Shown here: positions 21,158 through 29,458 of the stretch, in pieces
Layout: each line of letters opens with the position of its first letter
Numbering within the stretch: the stretch's first letter is position 1
Program-made: the position numbers and the translations under genes
DNA from: Chimaeribacter californicus
Lineage (GTDB): Bacteria; Pseudomonadota; Gammaproteobacteria; Enterobacterales; Enterobacteriaceae
Direction: 5' to 3'
Length of the DNA stretch: 64,000 bases
NCBI RefSeq assembly: GCF_002858675.1
Contig: NZ_PJZF01000005.1
Location: 62,001 to 126,000 of the forward strand
Notes under the pieces: model-generated
Seen by the model: the letters and a program-made list of their open reading frames with translations, nothing else
Told to the model about the DNA's origin: nothing
Databases searched by the model: none

Positions 21158-22952
21158 GTTCCAGTCAATGTGGCCGACCCTGAAACGCCTGCTGGCGTAT
21201 GGCTCACCCTACCGCAAGCCGCTGATGCTGGCGGTGCTGATGCTGTGGGTGGCCGCGGCCGCCGAAGTGGGGGGGCCGCTGCTGATCAGCTATTTTATCG
21301 ACCATGTGGTCGCCCACGGCAGCTTGCCGCTCGGGCTGGTTTCCGGGCTGGCTGCCGGGTACATCCTGCTTAACCTGCTGGCGGCGGCCCTGCACTATTT
21401 CCAGGCCATCCTGTTTAACCGCGCGGCAGTCGGCGTGGTGCAGACGCTGCGGATCGATGTCATGGACGCGGCCCTGCGCCAGCCGCTGAGCGAATTTGAT
21501 ATTCAGCCGGTGGGCCAGCTTATCTCGCGTGTCACTAATGATACGGAAGTGATCCGCGATCTCTATGTCACGGTGGTCTCCACGGTGCTGCGCAGTGTGG
21601 CCCTGATCAGCGCCATGCTGGTGGCGATGTACAGCCTGGACTGGCGCATGGCGTCGGTGGCGGTCTGCATCTTCCCGGCGGTATTGGTAGTGATGGTGCT
21701 CTACCAGCGTTACAGCACACCGATCGCCCGCCGGGTGCGGGGTTATCTGGCGGATATTAATGACGGCTTCAATGAAGTCATTAACGGCATGGGCGTGATC
21801 CAGCAGTTCCGGCAACAGGCGCGCTTTGCCGAGCGCCTGAGTGCGGCAAGCTGGGCGCATTACCATGCCCGGATGCAGACGCTGCGTATTGAAGGCTTTT
21901 TACTGCGCCCGCTGCTGAGCCTGTTTTCCACCATGGTGCTGTGCGGGTTACTGATGCTGTTTGGGTTCAGCGCCGTCGGCAGCGTAGGCGTGGGCGTGCT
22001 GTATGCCTTTATCAACTATCTGGGGCGGCTGAATGAGCCCTTGATTGAACTCACGTCCCAGCAGTCCATCCTGCAACAGGCGGTGGTGGCCGGTGAGCGC
22101 ATTTTCGAACTGATGGATCGGGTTCAGCAGCAGTATGGCGGCGACGATCGTCCGCTGACCAGTGGCTGTATTGAGATTGATAACGTCAGCTTCGCTTACC
22201 GTGATGATAAAAAGGTACTGGAGCATATCTCACTGGTGGTGCCGTCACGCGGGTTTGTGGCGCTGGTCGGCCATACCGGCAGCGGCAAAAGCACGCTGGC
22301 GAATTTACTGATGGGCTATTACCCGCTGAGTGATGGGCAGATCCGGCTGGATGGCCGCCCGCTTTCGTCATTATCACACCGGGCGCTGCGCCAGGGGGTG
22401 GCGATGGTACAGCAAGACCCGGTGGTGCTGGCCGAATCGGTGTATGCCAACGTCACGCTGGGGCGTGAGATCGATGAGCAGGAGGTGTGGCTCGCACTGG
22501 AGACCGTTCAACTGGCGGATCTGATCCGTGATATGCCGGAAGGCATTCACACGCGGTTAGGTGAGCAGGGGAATAACCTCTCCGTTGGGCAGAAACAGCT
22601 GCTGGCCATGGCGCGGGTGCTGGTGCAGGCTCCGCAGATCCTGATTCTGGATGAGGCGACCGCCAACATTGACTCCGGGACTGAGCAGGCCATCCAGCGG
22701 GCGTTACGGGCAATCCGTGAACGCACCACGCTGGTAGTGATTGCCCACCGGCTTTCTACAGTGGTGGATGCCGACACCATTCTGGTGCTGCATCGCGGGC
22801 AGGCGGTCGAGAAGGGCACACATACCCGCTTGCTGGCGCAACAGGGCCGCTACGCCCAGATGTATCAGATGCAACTGGTCGGGGAACAACTGGATGCTGA
22901 GGCCGCGCAACCGGCATCTGCGCCCGCCCCGCAGGTGCCTGTCTCCTCCTGA
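21150..22952 (+). CDS. mdlB: ABC transporter half-molecule MdlB (multidrug-like)
   Basis: Partner of MdlA. The start at ATG 21150 ([20 protein letters not shown]) sits inside the mdlA end behind AAGGAGG and gives 600 residues (E. coli 593). A six-helix export domain is followed by an NBD with Walker [10 protein letters not shown], a degenerate signature LSVGQKQL and canonical Walker [14 protein letters not shown] with catalytic Glu. With MdlA this predicts one active composite site (MdlB Walker A/B plus MdlA LSGGQ) and one impaired site, the usual asymmetric heterodimer. The C-terminal tail is rich in Ala and Pro. Confidence 0.95.
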   Translation: MPKFQSMWPTLKRLLAYGSPYRKPLMLAVLMLWVAAAAEVGGPLLISYFIDHVVAHGSLPLGLVSGLAAGYILLNLLAAALHYFQAILFNRAAVGVVQTLRIDVMDAALRQPLSEFDIQPVGQLISRVTNDTEVIRDLYVTVVSTVLRSVALISAMLVAMYSLDWRMASVAVCIFPAVLVVMVLYQRYSTPIARRVRGYLADINDGFNEVINGMGVIQQFRQQARFAERLSAASWAHYHARMQTLRIEGFLLRPLLSLFSTMVLCGLLMLFGFSAVGSVGVGVLYAFINYLGRLNEPLIELTSQQSILQQAVVAGERIFELMDRVQQQYGGDDRPLTSGCIEIDNVSFAYRDDKKVLEHISLVVPSRGFVALVGHTGSGKSTLANLLMGYYPLSDGQIRLDGRPLSSLSHRALRQGVAMVQQDPVVLAESVYANVTLGREIDEQEVWLALETVQLADLIRDMPEGIHTRLGEQGNNLSVGQKQLLAMARVLVQAPQILILDEATANIDSGTEQAIQRALRAIRERTTLVVIAHRLSTVVDADTILVLHRGQAVEKGTHTRLLAQQGRYAQMYQMQLVGEQLDAEAAQPASAPAPQVPVSS

Positions 22953-23073
22953 TTGTCTCTGGCGATGCCTGCAGCCGCAGGCATCGCCCTTTCCCTTTTT
23001 GCTTCCTTCTGATTCCTGAACGGCACGCCTTCGCACCATGATCAGGCAACCCACCAGCCTGAAACGCGGGTGT

Positions 23074-23110
23074 TGCACTTTCTGGAGGCGCGTTGCACTA
23101 AAAGGATGCG
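23074..23110 (+). promoter_or_regulatory. Two tandem NtrC-like enhancer sites upstream of glnK
   Basis: TGCACTTTCTGGAGGCG (23074-23090) and TGCACTAAAAGGATGCG (23094-23110) each match much of the NtrC consensus (TGCAC, spacer, TGGTGCA), with the left half-site intact. They are spaced 20 bp apart, that is on the same DNA face, 107-143 bp upstream of the sigma-54 promoter. Confidence 0.65.
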
Positions 23111-23216
23111 GGTCTATTCTTTCCTTGGGGTTCCTTAAGTCAAATTGTCTGGGCCGGGTTTTCGGAAAGTGGCTTGTGACGCGCTAATCCCCTCTATTCA
23201 TACGCGAAATCATTTA

Positions 23217-23232
23217 TGGCACACCCTTTGCT
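23217..23232 (+). promoter_or_regulatory. Sigma-54 promoter of glnK-amtB
   Basis: TGGCAC-N5-TTGCT is a perfect match to the -24/-12 sigma-54 consensus (TGGCACN5TTGCW), about 60 bp before the glnK ATG. With the NtrC-like sites this shows nitrogen-limitation control. Confidence 0.92.
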
Positions 23233-23293
23233 TTAAACACCCTATCGGGCGCATGTTTAACGCGACAGGGCTCTTACTTCGAGGAGTGGCAAT

Positions 23294-23632
23294 ATGAAGC
23301 TGGTTACCGTGGTGATCAAACCATTCAAACTGGAAGATGTGCGCGAAGCACTCTCTTCTGTAGGAATTCAGGGGCTGACCGTAACTGAAGTTAAAGGCTT
23401 TGGTCGCCAGAAAGGGCATGCAGAGCTTTATCGTGGTGCGGAGTACAGCGTTAACTTCCTGCCGAAGGTCAAAATTGATATTGCCATTGCGGATGACCAG
23501 CTGGATGAAGTCATTGATGTGATTAGTAAAGCGGCGTACACCGGCAAAATCGGTGACGGCAAAATTTTCGTTGCGGAGTTGCAGCGTGTGATTCGTATTC
23601 GTACCGGCGAAACTGACGAAGCAGCATTGTAA
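23294..23632 (+). CDS. glnK: Nitrogen regulatory PII protein GlnK
   Basis: Trimeric PII signal protein; binds ATP/ADP and 2-oxoglutarate and plugs AmtB when nitrogen becomes plentiful. 112 residues, the E. coli length. The T-loop GHAELYRGAEYSVNFLP carries Tyr51, the uridylylation site. The C-terminal PII signature KAAYTGKIGDGKIFV is complete. It starts behind GAGGAGTGGCAAT and is followed by amtB after 38 bp. Transcription is from the sigma-54 promoter upstream. Confidence 0.98.
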   Translation: MKLVTVVIKPFKLEDVREALSSVGIQGLTVTEVKGFGRQKGHAELYRGAEYSVNFLPKVKIDIAIADDQLDEVIDVISKAAYTGKIGDGKIFVAELQRVIRIRTGETDEAAL

Positions 23633-23670
23633 TTTCAGGCTCGGGTGAGTGACTTAGGGGTGGATTGATA

Positions 23671-24960
23671 ATGAAAAAACTTTTATCCATGATGGGCCTT
23701 GGCGCGGCAGCCATGATGCCTTCACTGGCAATGGCGGCGGCACCGGCGGTCGCCGATAAAGCGGACAACGCCTTTATGATGATCTGCACCGCATTGGTGC
23801 TGTTCATGACGGTGCCTGGCGTGGCGCTGTTTTACGGTGGCCTGTTACGCTCCAAGAACGTACTGTCGATGCTGACACAGGTCATGGTGACGTTTGCGCT
23901 GGTGTGCGTGCTGTGGATGCTGTACGGCTACAGCCTGGCGTTCAGCGAAGGGAATGCCTTCTTTGGCGGCTTCCAGACGGCATTGCTGAAAGGCATTACG
24001 GTAGACAGCCTGAGCGGCACCTTCGCCCAGTTCATTCATGTGGCTTTCCAATGCTCATTCGCCTGTATTACCGTGGCGTTGATTGTGGGCGGCTTCGCGG
24101 AACGTGTCCGTTTCTCGGCGGTGTTGATCTTCACCGTGATCTGGCTGACTTTCTCCTACCTGCCGATTGCACATATGGTATGGGGCGGTGGCTTCCTGGC
24201 AGCGGATGGCGCGCTGGACTTCGCCGGCGGCACCGTGGTGCACATTAACGCCGCGATTGCCGGCCTGGTAGGGGCTTACCTGTTAGGGAAACGCGCCGGT
24301 TTCGGTAAAGAGGCATTCAAACCTCACAACCTGCCGATGGTGTTCACCGGGGCCAGCATCCTTTATGTGGGCTGGTTCGGCTTTAACGCCGGCTCCGCCA
24401 GTGCAGCCAACGGCATTGCCGCGCTGGCTTTCCTGAATACCGTGATGGCGACGGCCGGTGCTATTCTCTCCTGGGTATTGGTTGAGTGGATGGTGCGCGG
24501 AAAGCCTTCGCTGCTGGGTGCCTGCTCCGGGTGCATCGCCGGGCTGGTGGCCATTACCCCGGCAGCCGGTTATGTGGGCGTCGGCGGTGCCCTGATTATC
24601 GGGCTGGTCGGTGGTGTGGCCGGGCTGTGGGGCGTGGTAATGCTCAAACGCTGGCTGCATGCAGATGATACCTGTGACGTGTTCGGCGTTCACGGCGTGT
24701 GCGGGATCACAGGGTGCATCCTGACTGGTGTATTCACTTCATCATCTCTGGGTGGTGTAGGGTATGCGGAAGGCGTCACCATGGGGCATCAGGTCTGGGT
24801 TCAGCTGTTCAGCGTGGGCCTGACGCTGGTCTGGTCGGGTGTTGTGGCCTTTATCGGCTACAAAATTGCTGATATGGTGGTGGGACTGCGCGTTCCGGAA
24901 GAGCAGGAGCGCGAAGGCCTGGACGTCAACAGCCATGGCGAAAATGCCTACAACCAGTAA
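23671..24960 (+). CDS. amtB: Ammonium transporter AmtB
   Basis: Trimeric inner-membrane ammonium channel, gated by GlnK. ATG 23671 is chosen over the TTG at 23665. It yields a signal peptide (MKKLLSMMGLGAAAMMPSLAMAAAP) and 429 residues (E. coli 428). Eleven transmembrane helices are readable; GGTVVHINAAIAGLVG and FGVHGVCGITGC carry the twin pore histidines. It is cotranscribed with glnK. A strong terminator lies 147 bp downstream. Confidence 0.97.
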   Translation: MKKLLSMMGLGAAAMMPSLAMAAAPAVADKADNAFMMICTALVLFMTVPGVALFYGGLLRSKNVLSMLTQVMVTFALVCVLWMLYGYSLAFSEGNAFFGGFQTALLKGITVDSLSGTFAQFIHVAFQCSFACITVALIVGGFAERVRFSAVLIFTVIWLTFSYLPIAHMVWGGGFLAADGALDFAGGTVVHINAAIAGLVGAYLLGKRAGFGKEAFKPHNLPMVFTGASILYVGWFGFNAGSASAANGIAALAFLNTVMATAGAILSWVLVEWMVRGKPSLLGACSGCIAGLVAITPAAGYVGVGGALIIGLVGGVAGLWGVVMLKRWLHADDTCDVFGVHGVCGITGCILTGVFTSSSLGGVGYAEGVTMGHQVWVQLFSVGLTLVWSGVVAFIGYKIADMVVGLRVPEEQEREGLDVNSHGENAYNQ

Positions 24961-25002
24961 TGGCTGGCGGGATTAAGAAAGCAGTGCGCTAAAAATAAGA
25001 AA

Positions 25003-25106
25003 AACAGGTGTGACCGGTACCGGGTGAGATTCCCACCCTGTGCCGGATAATGCACCGGACAACATGCAAAAACATCACAGATAGTGAAGCATATAATGAT
25101 GATAGA
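25003..25106 (+). other. Structured segment in the amtB 3' region (candidate RNA)
   Basis: Between the amtB stop and its terminator lie short hairpins: GGGTG (25022-25026) with CACCC (25034-25038), and GTGC (25040-25043) with GCAC (25052-25055), flanked by CCGG-rich repeats. I see no ORF. It could be a long 3' UTR, a 3'-UTR-derived small RNA ending at 25107-25139, or nothing. I do not recognise an Rfam family. Confidence 0.35.
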
Positions 25107-25139
25107 AGGGCGGTGGCGTAATCCACCGCCCTTTTTTTA
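25107..25139 (+). terminator. glnK-amtB rho-independent terminator
   Basis: AGGGCGGTGG (25107-25116), loop CGTAAT, CCACCGCCCT (25123-25132), then a T-run. One of the strongest terminators in the window. Confidence 0.92.
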
Positions 25140-25173
25140 TTATCACGGACTATCACATCTTATAAATGCGTGA

Positions 25174-26034
25174 TTAGCTGCGGCGACGAATCACGCCTTC
25201 CTGTACCGTGGAGGCGACCAGCACACCGTCACGGGTATAGAACTGACCACGCACAAACCCACGCGCGCCGGATGCCGAGGTACTTTCCACTGCATACAGT
25301 AACCAGTCATCCAGGCGGAATGGCCGGTGGAACCACATAGAGTGGTCGATGGTCGCGACCTGCATGCCCGGCTCAAGGAAGCCTACGCCATGGGGCTGCA
25401 GAGCAGTGGGCAGGAAGTTGAAATCAGAGGCATAACCCAGCAAATATTGATGGGTGCGTAAATCATCCGGCATTTCGCCATTGACACGGAACCAGACATG
25501 GCGCTGTGGTTCTGCTACCGCCCCCTGCAGTGGGTTATGAAATGCCACCGGCCGCATTTCAATCGGCCGCTGCCCCAGGAATTTATCCCGCACTTTCTCC
25601 GGGATCAGATGGGCAAACTTCTGCGCAATCTCCGATTCTGACATCAGCGCTTCCGGTGGCGGGACTTCCGGCATCGTGTTCTGGTGCTCAAACCCGGTTT
25701 CCTGGCACTGGAAAGAGGCCGTCATATAGAAAATGGGTTTGCCGTTCTGTACCGCCTTGACCCGCCGGGCGCTGAAACTGTTGCCGTCGCGCAGGATCTC
25801 TACGTCATAAATAATAGGTTTGCTGCTGTCACCGGGGCGTAAAAAGTAGCTGTGGAAAGAGTGGATACCACGCTCCGCCGGGACGGTCTGCTTGGCGGCA
25901 TACAGTGCCTGGCCGACCACCTGGCCGCCAAAAACCTGGCGCAGGCCAAGATCTTCACTCTGGCCGCGAAACAGCCCCTCTTCGATTTTTTCCAGATCGA
26001 GCAGATCCAGCAAATTTTTCAATGCCTGACTCAT
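25174..26034 (-). CDS. tesB: Acyl-CoA thioesterase II
   Basis: Double-hotdog thioesterase that cleaves medium- and long-chain acyl-CoAs in the cytoplasm. ATG 26034 ([20 protein letters not shown]) gives 286 residues, the E. coli length. Signatures: [48 protein letters not shown] (catalytic Asp 204), [13 protein letters not shown] (Thr 228 by homology) and [11 protein letters not shown] (catalytic Gln 278). Convergent with amtB and divergent from ybaY. Confidence 0.96.
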   Translation of the reverse strand: MSQALKNLLDLLDLEKIEEGLFRGQSEDLGLRQVFGGQVVGQALYAAKQTVPAERGIHSFHSYFLRPGDSSKPIIYDVEILRDGNSFSARRVKAVQNGKPIFYMTASFQCQETGFEHQNTMPEVPPPEALMSESEIAQKFAHLIPEKVRDKFLGQRPIEMRPVAFHNPLQGAVAEPQRHVWFRVNGEMPDDLRTHQYLLGYASDFNFLPTALQPHGVGFLEPGMQVATIDHSMWFHRPFRLDDWLLYAVESTSASGARGFVRGQFYTRDGVLVASTVQEGVIRRRS

Positions 26035-26306
26035 AGGGGGGATCTCCAGGGTAAACAACGTGAGCAAGGATGCCGGCTTGCTTTAGCCACCACGCTTGCC
26101 CTTAACAGACATAGCCCGTCATCAGCCACAGTCCTTCATTAGCATAGTAGTGGATTTGGCAGGGGTGAAGAAAGGGAGCGGGCAGGGGGCGACAGGAATT
26201 TTTCAGGGTTATGTGCCACAATTATCAGGTGAAGTGGTTAAAGCCACCATCCCGACGCTGGTGTTAGATACCGGCAAAGAGGTAATCATAACAAGGAGTG
26301 CAATTG

Positions 26307-26867
26307 ATGAAACTTTGGCAGATTGTAGGTGGAACCGCGCTGTCTTTGACACTGGCTGGATGTGCGTCCCATTCGGCACCGCCGCCGTCACCGCCGCCGG
26401 GCAATGGCGCACCGTCAACTGCGGCGATTCAGCAGCCTTCCGTCAACGGGACAATTAATATCAGCCAGCGTGTTGCGCTGCCGCCTGATGCGGTACTGAC
26501 CGTGACGCTTTCTGATGCCTCAACATCGGATGCGCCATCGAAAGTGATTGCCCAGAGCGTGGCACGCACAGAAGGTAAGCAGGCACCTTTCCCCTTTGTG
26601 CTGCCGTATAACCCGCGCGATATTAAACCTGATGCGCATGTGATCCTGAGCGCAGCCATTACTCATAATAATGGCCAGATGTTGTTTATGACCGACACCA
26701 TTCAGGAAGTCATCAATAATGGCAAAGCCGATCAGGTTGACCTGAAGCTGGTGCCACTGGCCTCTGTGCCTGTGACGACGAAGCCTTCCACCCTGGGGCC
26801 ATTGGATACCTCGCCAAATAATCCTGTGCCTTCTACCCTGAATCCGGCACCGTCACCGATGCCATAA
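26307..26867 (+). CDS. ybaY: YbaY family lipoprotein
   Basis: Envelope lipoprotein of the YbaY/YscW-like family. ATG 26307 lies 8 nt after AAGGAG and gives MKLWQIVGGTALSLTLAGCASHS with lipobox LAGC, 186 residues (E. coli 190). The mature protein starts with a Pro/Ser-rich linker, then a type-III secretion pilotin-like beta domain with ISQRVALPPDAVLTVTLSDAS and PFPFVLPYNPRDIKPDAHVILSA. It ends with a second Pro/Ser/Thr-rich tail. Function unknown; the pilotin fold suggests an outer-membrane assembly role. Confidence 0.93.
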   Translation: MKLWQIVGGTALSLTLAGCASHSAPPPSPPPGNGAPSTAAIQQPSVNGTINISQRVALPPDAVLTVTLSDASTSDAPSKVIAQSVARTEGKQAPFPFVLPYNPRDIKPDAHVILSAAITHNNGQMLFMTDTIQEVINNGKADQVDLKLVPLASVPVTTKPSTLGPLDTSPNNPVPSTLNPAPSPMP

Positions 26868-26897
26868 GGGCCTGGCCGGCAACGCGGGTTGCCGGCC

Positions 26898-27209
26898 TTA
26901 TTCCTTCCAGCCATACCGGTTTAAATCAATCAGGCTACCTGGCCCAAACAAAATGCCCTCTGACAGCAAGGCTTGTCGCTGGCGTTGAAAATCTTCCCCT
27001 TGTAACGAAATCCCGCCATGGCGGTTTACTACCCGGTGCCAGGGCAGGCGGCTGCCTTCCGGCAATCGCCGTAACACGCCTCCGACCTGGCGTGCGGCCC
27101 GCGGTGACCCCGCTAACCGTGCTACGTTGCCATAGGTCGTTACCTGGCCTTCAGGGATCGCGGCGACAATATGATAAACGCGCTGATTAAAGTTTTCTGG
27201 TTCGTTCAT
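26898..27209 (-). CDS. atl: Alkyltransferase-like protein Atl (YbaZ)
   Basis: Binds O6-alkylguanine in DNA and flips it out without transferring the alkyl group, flagging damage for nucleotide excision repair. 103 residues from ATG 27209 (MNEPENFNQRVYHIVAAIPEG). The MGMT C-terminal-type wing and helix are present (VTTYGNVARLAGSPRAARQVGGVLRR), but the active-site motif PCHR of true alkyltransferases reads PWHRVV, with Trp for the acceptor Cys. That substitution defines the ATL family. Next to ybaY and ffs as in E. coli. Confidence 0.94.
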   Translation of the reverse strand: MNEPENFNQRVYHIVAAIPEGQVTTYGNVARLAGSPRAARQVGGVLRRLPEGSRLPWHRVVNRHGGISLQGEDFQRQRQALLSEGILFGPGSLIDLNRYGWKE

Positions 27210-27398
27210 TTGCGTCTCTGATGGATTAAAAAAGAAAACAGTGTGGCATCCACTAGTAAAAAACAAAACGTACGGGCAGGAAAGGCAGCGGCTGGGCGAG
27301 GCGCCCTGCGTCATCAAGCCCTTACCAGGAGCTGGAGGGTCTGTGTCAGCATAATAAAGAGGGATTGTTTAAGAAAACAACGGTCAGGTGGTAATGGG

Positions 27399-27427
27399 TT
27401 GCTTTTAGCAGGGGGTTCACTGATAAT
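27399..27427 (+). promoter_or_regulatory. ffs promoter
   Basis: TTGCTT (27399-27404), 17-bp spacer, GATAAT (27422-27427), then a GC-rich discriminator GCTCACCGC. The expected start is about 27434. The precursor 5' leader contains a GCTCCG/CGGAGC hairpin (27435-27452) before the mature RNA. Confidence 0.75.
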
Positions 27428-27459
27428 GCTCACCGCTCCGTAACACCGGAGCCGTCAAT

Positions 27460-27573
27460 GGAGGCCCTGTTGGTTCTCCCGCAACACTAACTTGTGAACT
27501 CGGTCAGGTCCGGAAGGAAGCAGCCGCAGCAGGCGTCGTGTGTGCCGGGATGTAGCTGGCAGGGCCTCCACCC
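27460..27573 (+). ncRNA. ffs: 4.5S RNA of the signal recognition particle
   Basis: RNA of the bacterial SRP; with Ffh it targets membrane proteins to FtsY/SecYEG. About 114 nt. The apical domain is essentially identical to E. coli: CAGGTCCGGAAGGAAGCAGC (GGAA tetraloop and the symmetric loop that binds Ffh), followed by GTGTGCCGGGATGTAGCTGG. The ends pair (GGAGGCCCTG with CAGGGCCTCC). Ends are set by alignment with E. coli 4.5S RNA and may be off by 1-2 nt. Confidence 0.96.
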
Positions 27574-28018
27574 AATTCTGCCCCTCTCGTATTTATTATT
27601 TCTCCGGCACTCGCCACATTTTCCCTTATTACGCTGTGCCTGTACTGCGTGACGCTCTTCTTTTGCTTTTTTACCCGCAATATATACAGCTACCGTTAGA
27701 AATAAACTTACATAAAATTAAGCAAACCGGCGGTAAATACAGCTTTTTTGTTGGTTTTATGTGCGAAATTGGTAAATTTCATTAATGAATTGATGCTGAA
27801 AATGCCTTACTGCAACTACACTGATAACTATAGCAGAGGAAAACGGGCGCTTTTTCTGATTTAGATTGGAAAAGATCACAAAGAGTGTCATAGCACACAG
27901 GGAAAGGCACTATAAACGGGTTGGAGAACGAGGGAGTGAAAGACGCTGAGCTAAGTGATTGAAGCCGATAGAAGTATCGGCTCAACGTTATTTATCTTAA
28001 CGGAACGCTAAGCTGCAA
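27574..28018. other. AT-rich region between ffs and hha
   Basis: About 445 bp with no supported gene. AT content is visibly higher than in the neighbours. A hairpin AGCCGATA-GAAG-TATCGGCT (27963-27982) lies 37 bp past the hha stop and may end hha transcription. A 67-codon minus-strand frame (27782-27985) shows no family traits. E. coli has ybaA, ylaB, ylaC and maa in this interval; I see none of them here. Confidence 0.5.
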
Positions 28019-28231
28019 TTAACGAACATACTTCCAGACAGAAGTCGGCACTTTGTCATAAAGTTTATTCATTGTCAGTTCAGCGAGGCGATGATCGGCT
28101 GCCGAATAAAACATTTCAAGCTCATCATCGGAAAGCTCATACTTATTCTTTTCAATAACGCGCTCTAATGTGTCTATTGTTGTGCATTTACGTAAACGCA
28201 TCAGGTAGTCGATCTTTTTCATCATAGTCAT
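28019..28231 (-). CDS. hha: Haemolysin-expression-modulating protein Hha (YmoA-like)
   Basis: Small H-NS partner that helps silence AT-rich, horizontally acquired genes and temperature-regulated virulence genes. The core [18 protein letters not shown] and the stretch [20 protein letters not shown] are characteristic. The motif [26 protein letters not shown] is closer to Yersinia YmoA than to E. coli Hha. Three in-frame ATGs (28231, 28225, 28222) give 70, 68 or 67 residues; YmoA has 67, so the true start may be 28222. It lies 42 bp after tomB on the same strand; TomB counteracts Hha toxicity. Confidence 0.95.
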   Translation of the reverse strand: MTMMKKIDYLMRLRKCTTIDTLERVIEKNKYELSDDELEMFYSAADHRLAELTMNKLYDKVPTSVWKYVR

Positions 28232-28273
28232 AGTGAGTCTAATCTTATTAAGTAGATTGCAGTGAATTATCTA

Positions 28274-28642
28274 TTAAGTTCTAATCAGGGTACAGATATT
28301 CTCTTCTGAGAACATTCCGAATAATCGTCTTTTAGTTTTTTGCCAGCGCTTTAAATCAGCGGTGCTGATGCCGTAATTACCAAACAACGTGTAGGTGTCG
28401 TCCAGATACTCTTCGACCCGATCGGCAAGCGCAAGTTCATCCTGATATTTTATTTTAAAACTCATGACGAAAGAAGCAATATGTTCAATCAATTCGTTCA
28501 ATTGCAGATTAACCTCAGACGTCGGGTCATTCACCCAGCCGTGGTGGCTGTCTCCCAGTGTGGCAATGCCTTCATCATACAGGCTCTCACACAGGAACTT
28601 CAGTTGGGCAACATCATGCCGCTTCGGCGAATACTCATCCAT
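28274..28642 (-). CDS. tomB: Hha toxicity modulator / biofilm formation regulator TomB
   Basis: Acts with Hha; described as an antitoxin that attenuates Hha toxicity in an oxygen-dependent manner. 122 residues (E. coli 124). Family core: MDEYSPKRHDVAQLKFLCE, LYDEGIATLGDSHHGWVNDP, TSEVNLQLNELIEHIASFVM, YLDDTYTLFGNYGISTADLKRW. The conserved single Cys18 is present in LKFLCES. Upstream of hha in one operon. In E. coli acrB follows directly, whereas here a hypothetical gene and the zinc cluster intervene. Confidence 0.95.
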   Translation of the reverse strand: MDEYSPKRHDVAQLKFLCESLYDEGIATLGDSHHGWVNDPTSEVNLQLNELIEHIASFVMSFKIKYQDELALADRVEEYLDDTYTLFGNYGISTADLKRWQKTKRRLFGMFSEENICTLIRT

Positions 28643-28799
28643 ATCATCTCCTCCGTTAGGTCGTTATTCATATTGATAACACTAAGTGAGTAATTTAATA
28701 ACCGGACAGATGAGAGATCATTTTAATCTGTGATGGCTGACATCCTTCAAATAAATATAAAGCATTTTTCAGTATCGTGGGAGGAAGAATTACCCAAAA

Positions 28800-29153
28800 T
28801 TACAATTCATCAGAGGGTGAGGGGCGGCTGTTATCAATGGTATTGAAACAGATCTGAGATCCTGAATGTGTAAACGTGATTCTCTCTTCCGACTGTTCAG
28901 CGGCATCTATATCCAGGCAGCCGTTGAAAATTGTCCAACGATAGCGATAAGTCATTGAATAGAGGTGCTCAGAAAGTTGCTCTACCTGGGTAACTGCCAG
29001 GCTTCCTGTCTCGTACCGGGCATTATCTGAATAATAGCTCAAATTCCCGACCAGGGTATCTTCCAGCAGAGGAATATTCGCATCGACGAGTGTTTGGATG
29101 TCAGAAACTGAAAGCGCCGCCTTCCCAGAAGGTAAAGAAATACAGAGTTGCAT
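28800..29153 (-). CDS. Hypothetical protein, 117 residues, not recognised
   Basis: I do not recognise a family. ATG 29153 starts MQLCISLPSGKAALSVSDIQ; the product is acidic, soluble, without signal peptide or membrane helix. The mix of aromatic and polar residues (SYYSDNARYE, LYSMTYRYRWTIFNGCLDID) looks like a real beta-rich small domain rather than an antisense shadow, and nothing overlaps it. The ribosome site is weak (GATGA). Base composition is AT-richer than the window average, as for hha-tomB, so it may belong to an H-NS/Hha-silenced patch. It lies 157 bp upstream of tomB on the same strand. Confidence 0.6.
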   Translation of the reverse strand: MQLCISLPSGKAALSVSDIQTLVDANIPLLEDTLVGNLSYYSDNARYETGSLAVTQVEQLSEHLYSMTYRYRWTIFNGCLDIDAAEQSEERITFTHSGSQICFNTIDNSRPSPSDEL

Positions 29154-29458
29154 TTATTCATCATGTTTTATTGACGCGTATTTGTAGTATTGCACACTAC
29201 TGAACCTTTTGTCAGTGCAGCCAACGGACTTTTTTTCCAGTTTTGCACTTCTTATCTTGCTGAAAAGTCATGCTTTTAACCTTGGTACATAAAAAATTAC
29301 TCTTTAATCACGTATTTTTGCAACATCAGGGATGAATTTTCAGATTCCGGGCGTTGCATCCTTGCATACGTTTGTAGGCAGTGTCCTGCCATCGCACTGT
29401 TGAACCCGGCTGGCTTTTGTGATGTTATATTATAACAATTATTGACGGTGAGGCCGCT
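29154..29458. other. Intergenic region upstream of the zinc importer operon
   Basis: About 305 bp. It contains the Zur-type palindrome at 29422-29439 near its right end. The rest is AT-rich with no supported ORF. A start on the minus strand for the hypothetical gene at 29153 would also need a promoter here. Confidence 0.5.
29422..29439 (+). promoter_or_regulatory. Zur-type operator upstream of the zinc importer operon
   Basis: GTTATA-T-TATAAC (29424-29436) is a perfect 13-bp palindrome inside ATGTTATATTATAACAAT. It matches the core of the enterobacterial Zur box (GTTATANTATAAC). It lies 20 bp before the first ORF of the operon, where Zur binding would block transcription when zinc is ample. 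Confidence 0.85.

Larger units (their letters stand above)
22953..23293. other. mdlB-glnK intergenic region
   Basis: 341 bp containing the NtrC-like sites and the sigma-54 promoter of glnK (listed separately). No ORF is supported. A GC-rich inverted segment just after mdlB (CCTGCAGCCGCAGG, about 22969-22982) may serve as a transcription stop. Confidence 0.5.

Noticed and set aside
25015-25060. Resemblance of the amtB 3' segment (GGTGAGATTCCCACC) to part of an FMN or other riboswitch
   Set aside because: The other conserved blocks of RFN, TPP and cobalamin elements are missing, and no downstream gene in the same orientation would be controlled.
27782-27985. A 67-codon minus-strand ORF in the ffs-hha gap
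   Set aside because: No ribosome site, low-complexity Ser/Phe sequence, and it covers the likely hha terminator hairpin.
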